DNA of 64,000 nt from NCBI GenBank assembly GCA_019843655.1, contig JACDQD010000002.1:6396585-6460584 (forward strand), read 5' to 3'. Shown in pieces: positions 62,501 through 64,000 of this stretch. Origin of the DNA: Lethocerus indicus. Its lineage: Eukaryota > Arthropoda > Insecta > Hemiptera > Belostomatidae. The translations under genes were made by a program, and so were the position numbers. Numbering within the stretch: the first letter of the stretch is position 1; each line of letters starts with the position of its first letter. The notes under the pieces were generated by a model. That model saw only the letters and a list, made by a program, of their open reading frames with translations, had not been told where the DNA came from and ran no database searches.

Positions 62501-64000
62501 GTTGTTTAGTATGGGATGTATGGAACGGTTGGAGGGCAGAACAAGGAATTTAATTGATTTCACATTCCCAGCGCAGTTTACATGACTCCTATTGAAACGC
62601 TTATATAACAGAGATCAGTTGGGGGCGCCTGCACTTCAGGTCGATATTGAATATGCTTAGAGGGTCCAGTGAGGGCTATCTAGGCTTAACAGGTGCTCTT
62701 AAGCAGCCCCTCCGGTGCACCGACCACTCCAAAAGCCGTTTATGATTCTAGGTCAAACAACTAGAGTTTCCTCCTTTTTATAATTCTTGGACCAATCAAA
62801 TCCACTTTCAACGGAAATTATAGATATAACAATCCTAGGATTACTACAAATGTAGCGGCATATATTGTTACTTGAGCCGAATTCAGAACTTATGCAGTTT
62901 TAGCAAGCAAAAAAAAATAAAAAATCGAATACGGAACCTCTCGACAAGAAGGGAAGTCATCTTTTAAAATAACGCTAAGGGAAATAAGTTTAAGCCGTTT
63001 GAGCAGACGAAGTCTTCTTAGAATTGTCTGAATGCAAACGTTCAATTCAATATTTTAAAATGGAGATCTTTCCCCATGACGTCTGTCAGTGACGTCAAAG
63101 GAAAGCCTAAAGTGACTTTATAGGAGCCTATTTGTGGCGAATTCGTCAACAACAAATATCAGGGAAACATCTTTTATATAAGCGGAATTCATTTCGTGCA
63201 AACAAAATATTCTCTCTGCAGGAAATTAAATTATTATATTAGGCTCAGGTAAGAAAATGGCTGATTCTTCTATATATTAAGAGAAAGACTTGGAATCAAA
63301 GGAAAAACGATTCATCAAATCCAGATGTCTAATATTTAGTTTGTATCGTTATCTTAAAATCCTTTTCCTTTCCAAATATAATATAAAACGTTATAATATA
63401 ATTAATTTAATGAAAAAAAGACTCTAATGTATTTCAGTCGGACGATGACTTATAATTAACAAATAATACTATAAATAATTCAACGTAAAACAAGATATAT
63501 TATACATAGTGCTGGGCAGTTATTTATGATCGTCCCATAAAAAAGCTTGGATATCGTCTAATAATATTACGAGACGTTTCTACACCATTCATTTCTACTT
63601 CATCCGAAAAAAAAGTACGTTATGGAATAGAATATTTATCAGAATATGTCCATTGAAAAACTGGGAGAAATCGGGAGTAATAAAACAAACTGTCAGAGGA
63701 AATTGTTTTTCTCACAAGTCAGAACCAGTTGTCAGTCGGTAGGACGGCGGTGCTACCCAAATGTAATTACTGGCATTATTCCGCCTTGTTTTTTTTTTTT
63801 CCAACTCCGAGTCTACTGTCAAAAGTTGGGCCTTTCTCTCTCTCTTCCAGGTTTTAGGGCGGCTCCCTCAACTCGAAGCGGGACGATTGAACAGGAGAGG
63901 GCCCATGGCTTGGCGGGGGCCTGGGGACTTAGCTAAGTAGTTTAATTACAAAGTTTGTTAGTTTTATTATTACCACACCGGTGGGAGGACCGGCGGAGCA
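59573..64000. other. Non-coding stretch, no gene recognised
   Basis: AT-rich apart from short GC-rich parts at 60.15-60.25 and 63.87-64.0 kb. It contains a poly-T run at 63789-63800. Open frames such as 59802-59984, 60837-61076 and 63646-63936 (all plus) have no domain, start context or splice support. Confidence 0.5.
63789..63800 (+). repeat. Poly-T tract (T12)
   Basis: Twelve consecutive T followed by CCAACTCC. It resembles a polypyrimidine tract, but no AG with an open frame and domain follows closely. Confidence 0.85.

Noticed and set aside
1..64000. Bacterial operon, CRISPR array, prophage or rRNA cluster
   Set aside because: No dense co-directional ORFs, no regular spaced repeats, no rRNA-like sequence; the layout is that of animal non-coding DNA.

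Overview
This window looks like nuclear DNA from an animal, most likely an invertebrate and perhaps an arthropod. There are no compact operons, no tandem long reading frames and no Shine-Dalgarno-led genes. The sequence is mostly AT-rich non-coding DNA broken by short, often strand-asymmetric GC-rich islands. Simple repeats of animal type are scattered through it: (GA)n, (AT)n, (GGGA)n, (GGA)n and (CCTT)n/(CCCA)n. CG dinucleotides are common in the islands, so the strong CpG depletion of vertebrate genomes is not seen. The arthropod assignment is inference. No rRNA, tRNA, CRISPR array, IS element or prophage was recognised.

Gene content is very low. The best coding segment is an internal exon on the minus strand at 8788-8991. 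It has a canonical GTGAGT donor, 68 codons in phase 0 at both ends, and an acidic/basic helical composition, but I could not assign its family. Weaker exon-like segments lie at 1-164 (+), 7174-7318 (+, non-coding), 12312-12411 (+), 34541-34780 (-), 44120-44196 (-), 57749-57914 (-) and 59255-59572 (+). Each combines an open frame and/or good splice signals, but none is recognised. The window could be the introns and flanks of one or a few genes with very long introns, or a gene desert with regulatory elements.

Layout: 1-7 kb is AT-rich with a possible exon at the left edge and a G-quadruplex-like tract. 7-9.1 kb is the most structured part: a GGGGCC tract, a spliced-exon-like segment, a dispersed-repeat core, a transposon-like coding remnant, a perfect TGATTAATCA-centred palindrome and the best exon. 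9.1-44 kb is non-coding with hairpins, microsatellites and more copies of the repeat core. 44-45 kb has a possible first exon and the second copy of the coding remnant. 45-64 kb is non-coding, with the longest GC islands at 46.8-47.6, 49.8-50.2, 51.6-52.3 and 53.0-53.5 kb and two weak gene-like modules at 57.7-59.6 kb.

Two repeat families can be shown from the window itself. One is a coding remnant (7838-7941 and 44758-44859) whose two copies agree at DNA and protein level. The other is a short dispersed core found at five places. No previously undescribed multi-gene system could be demonstrated.
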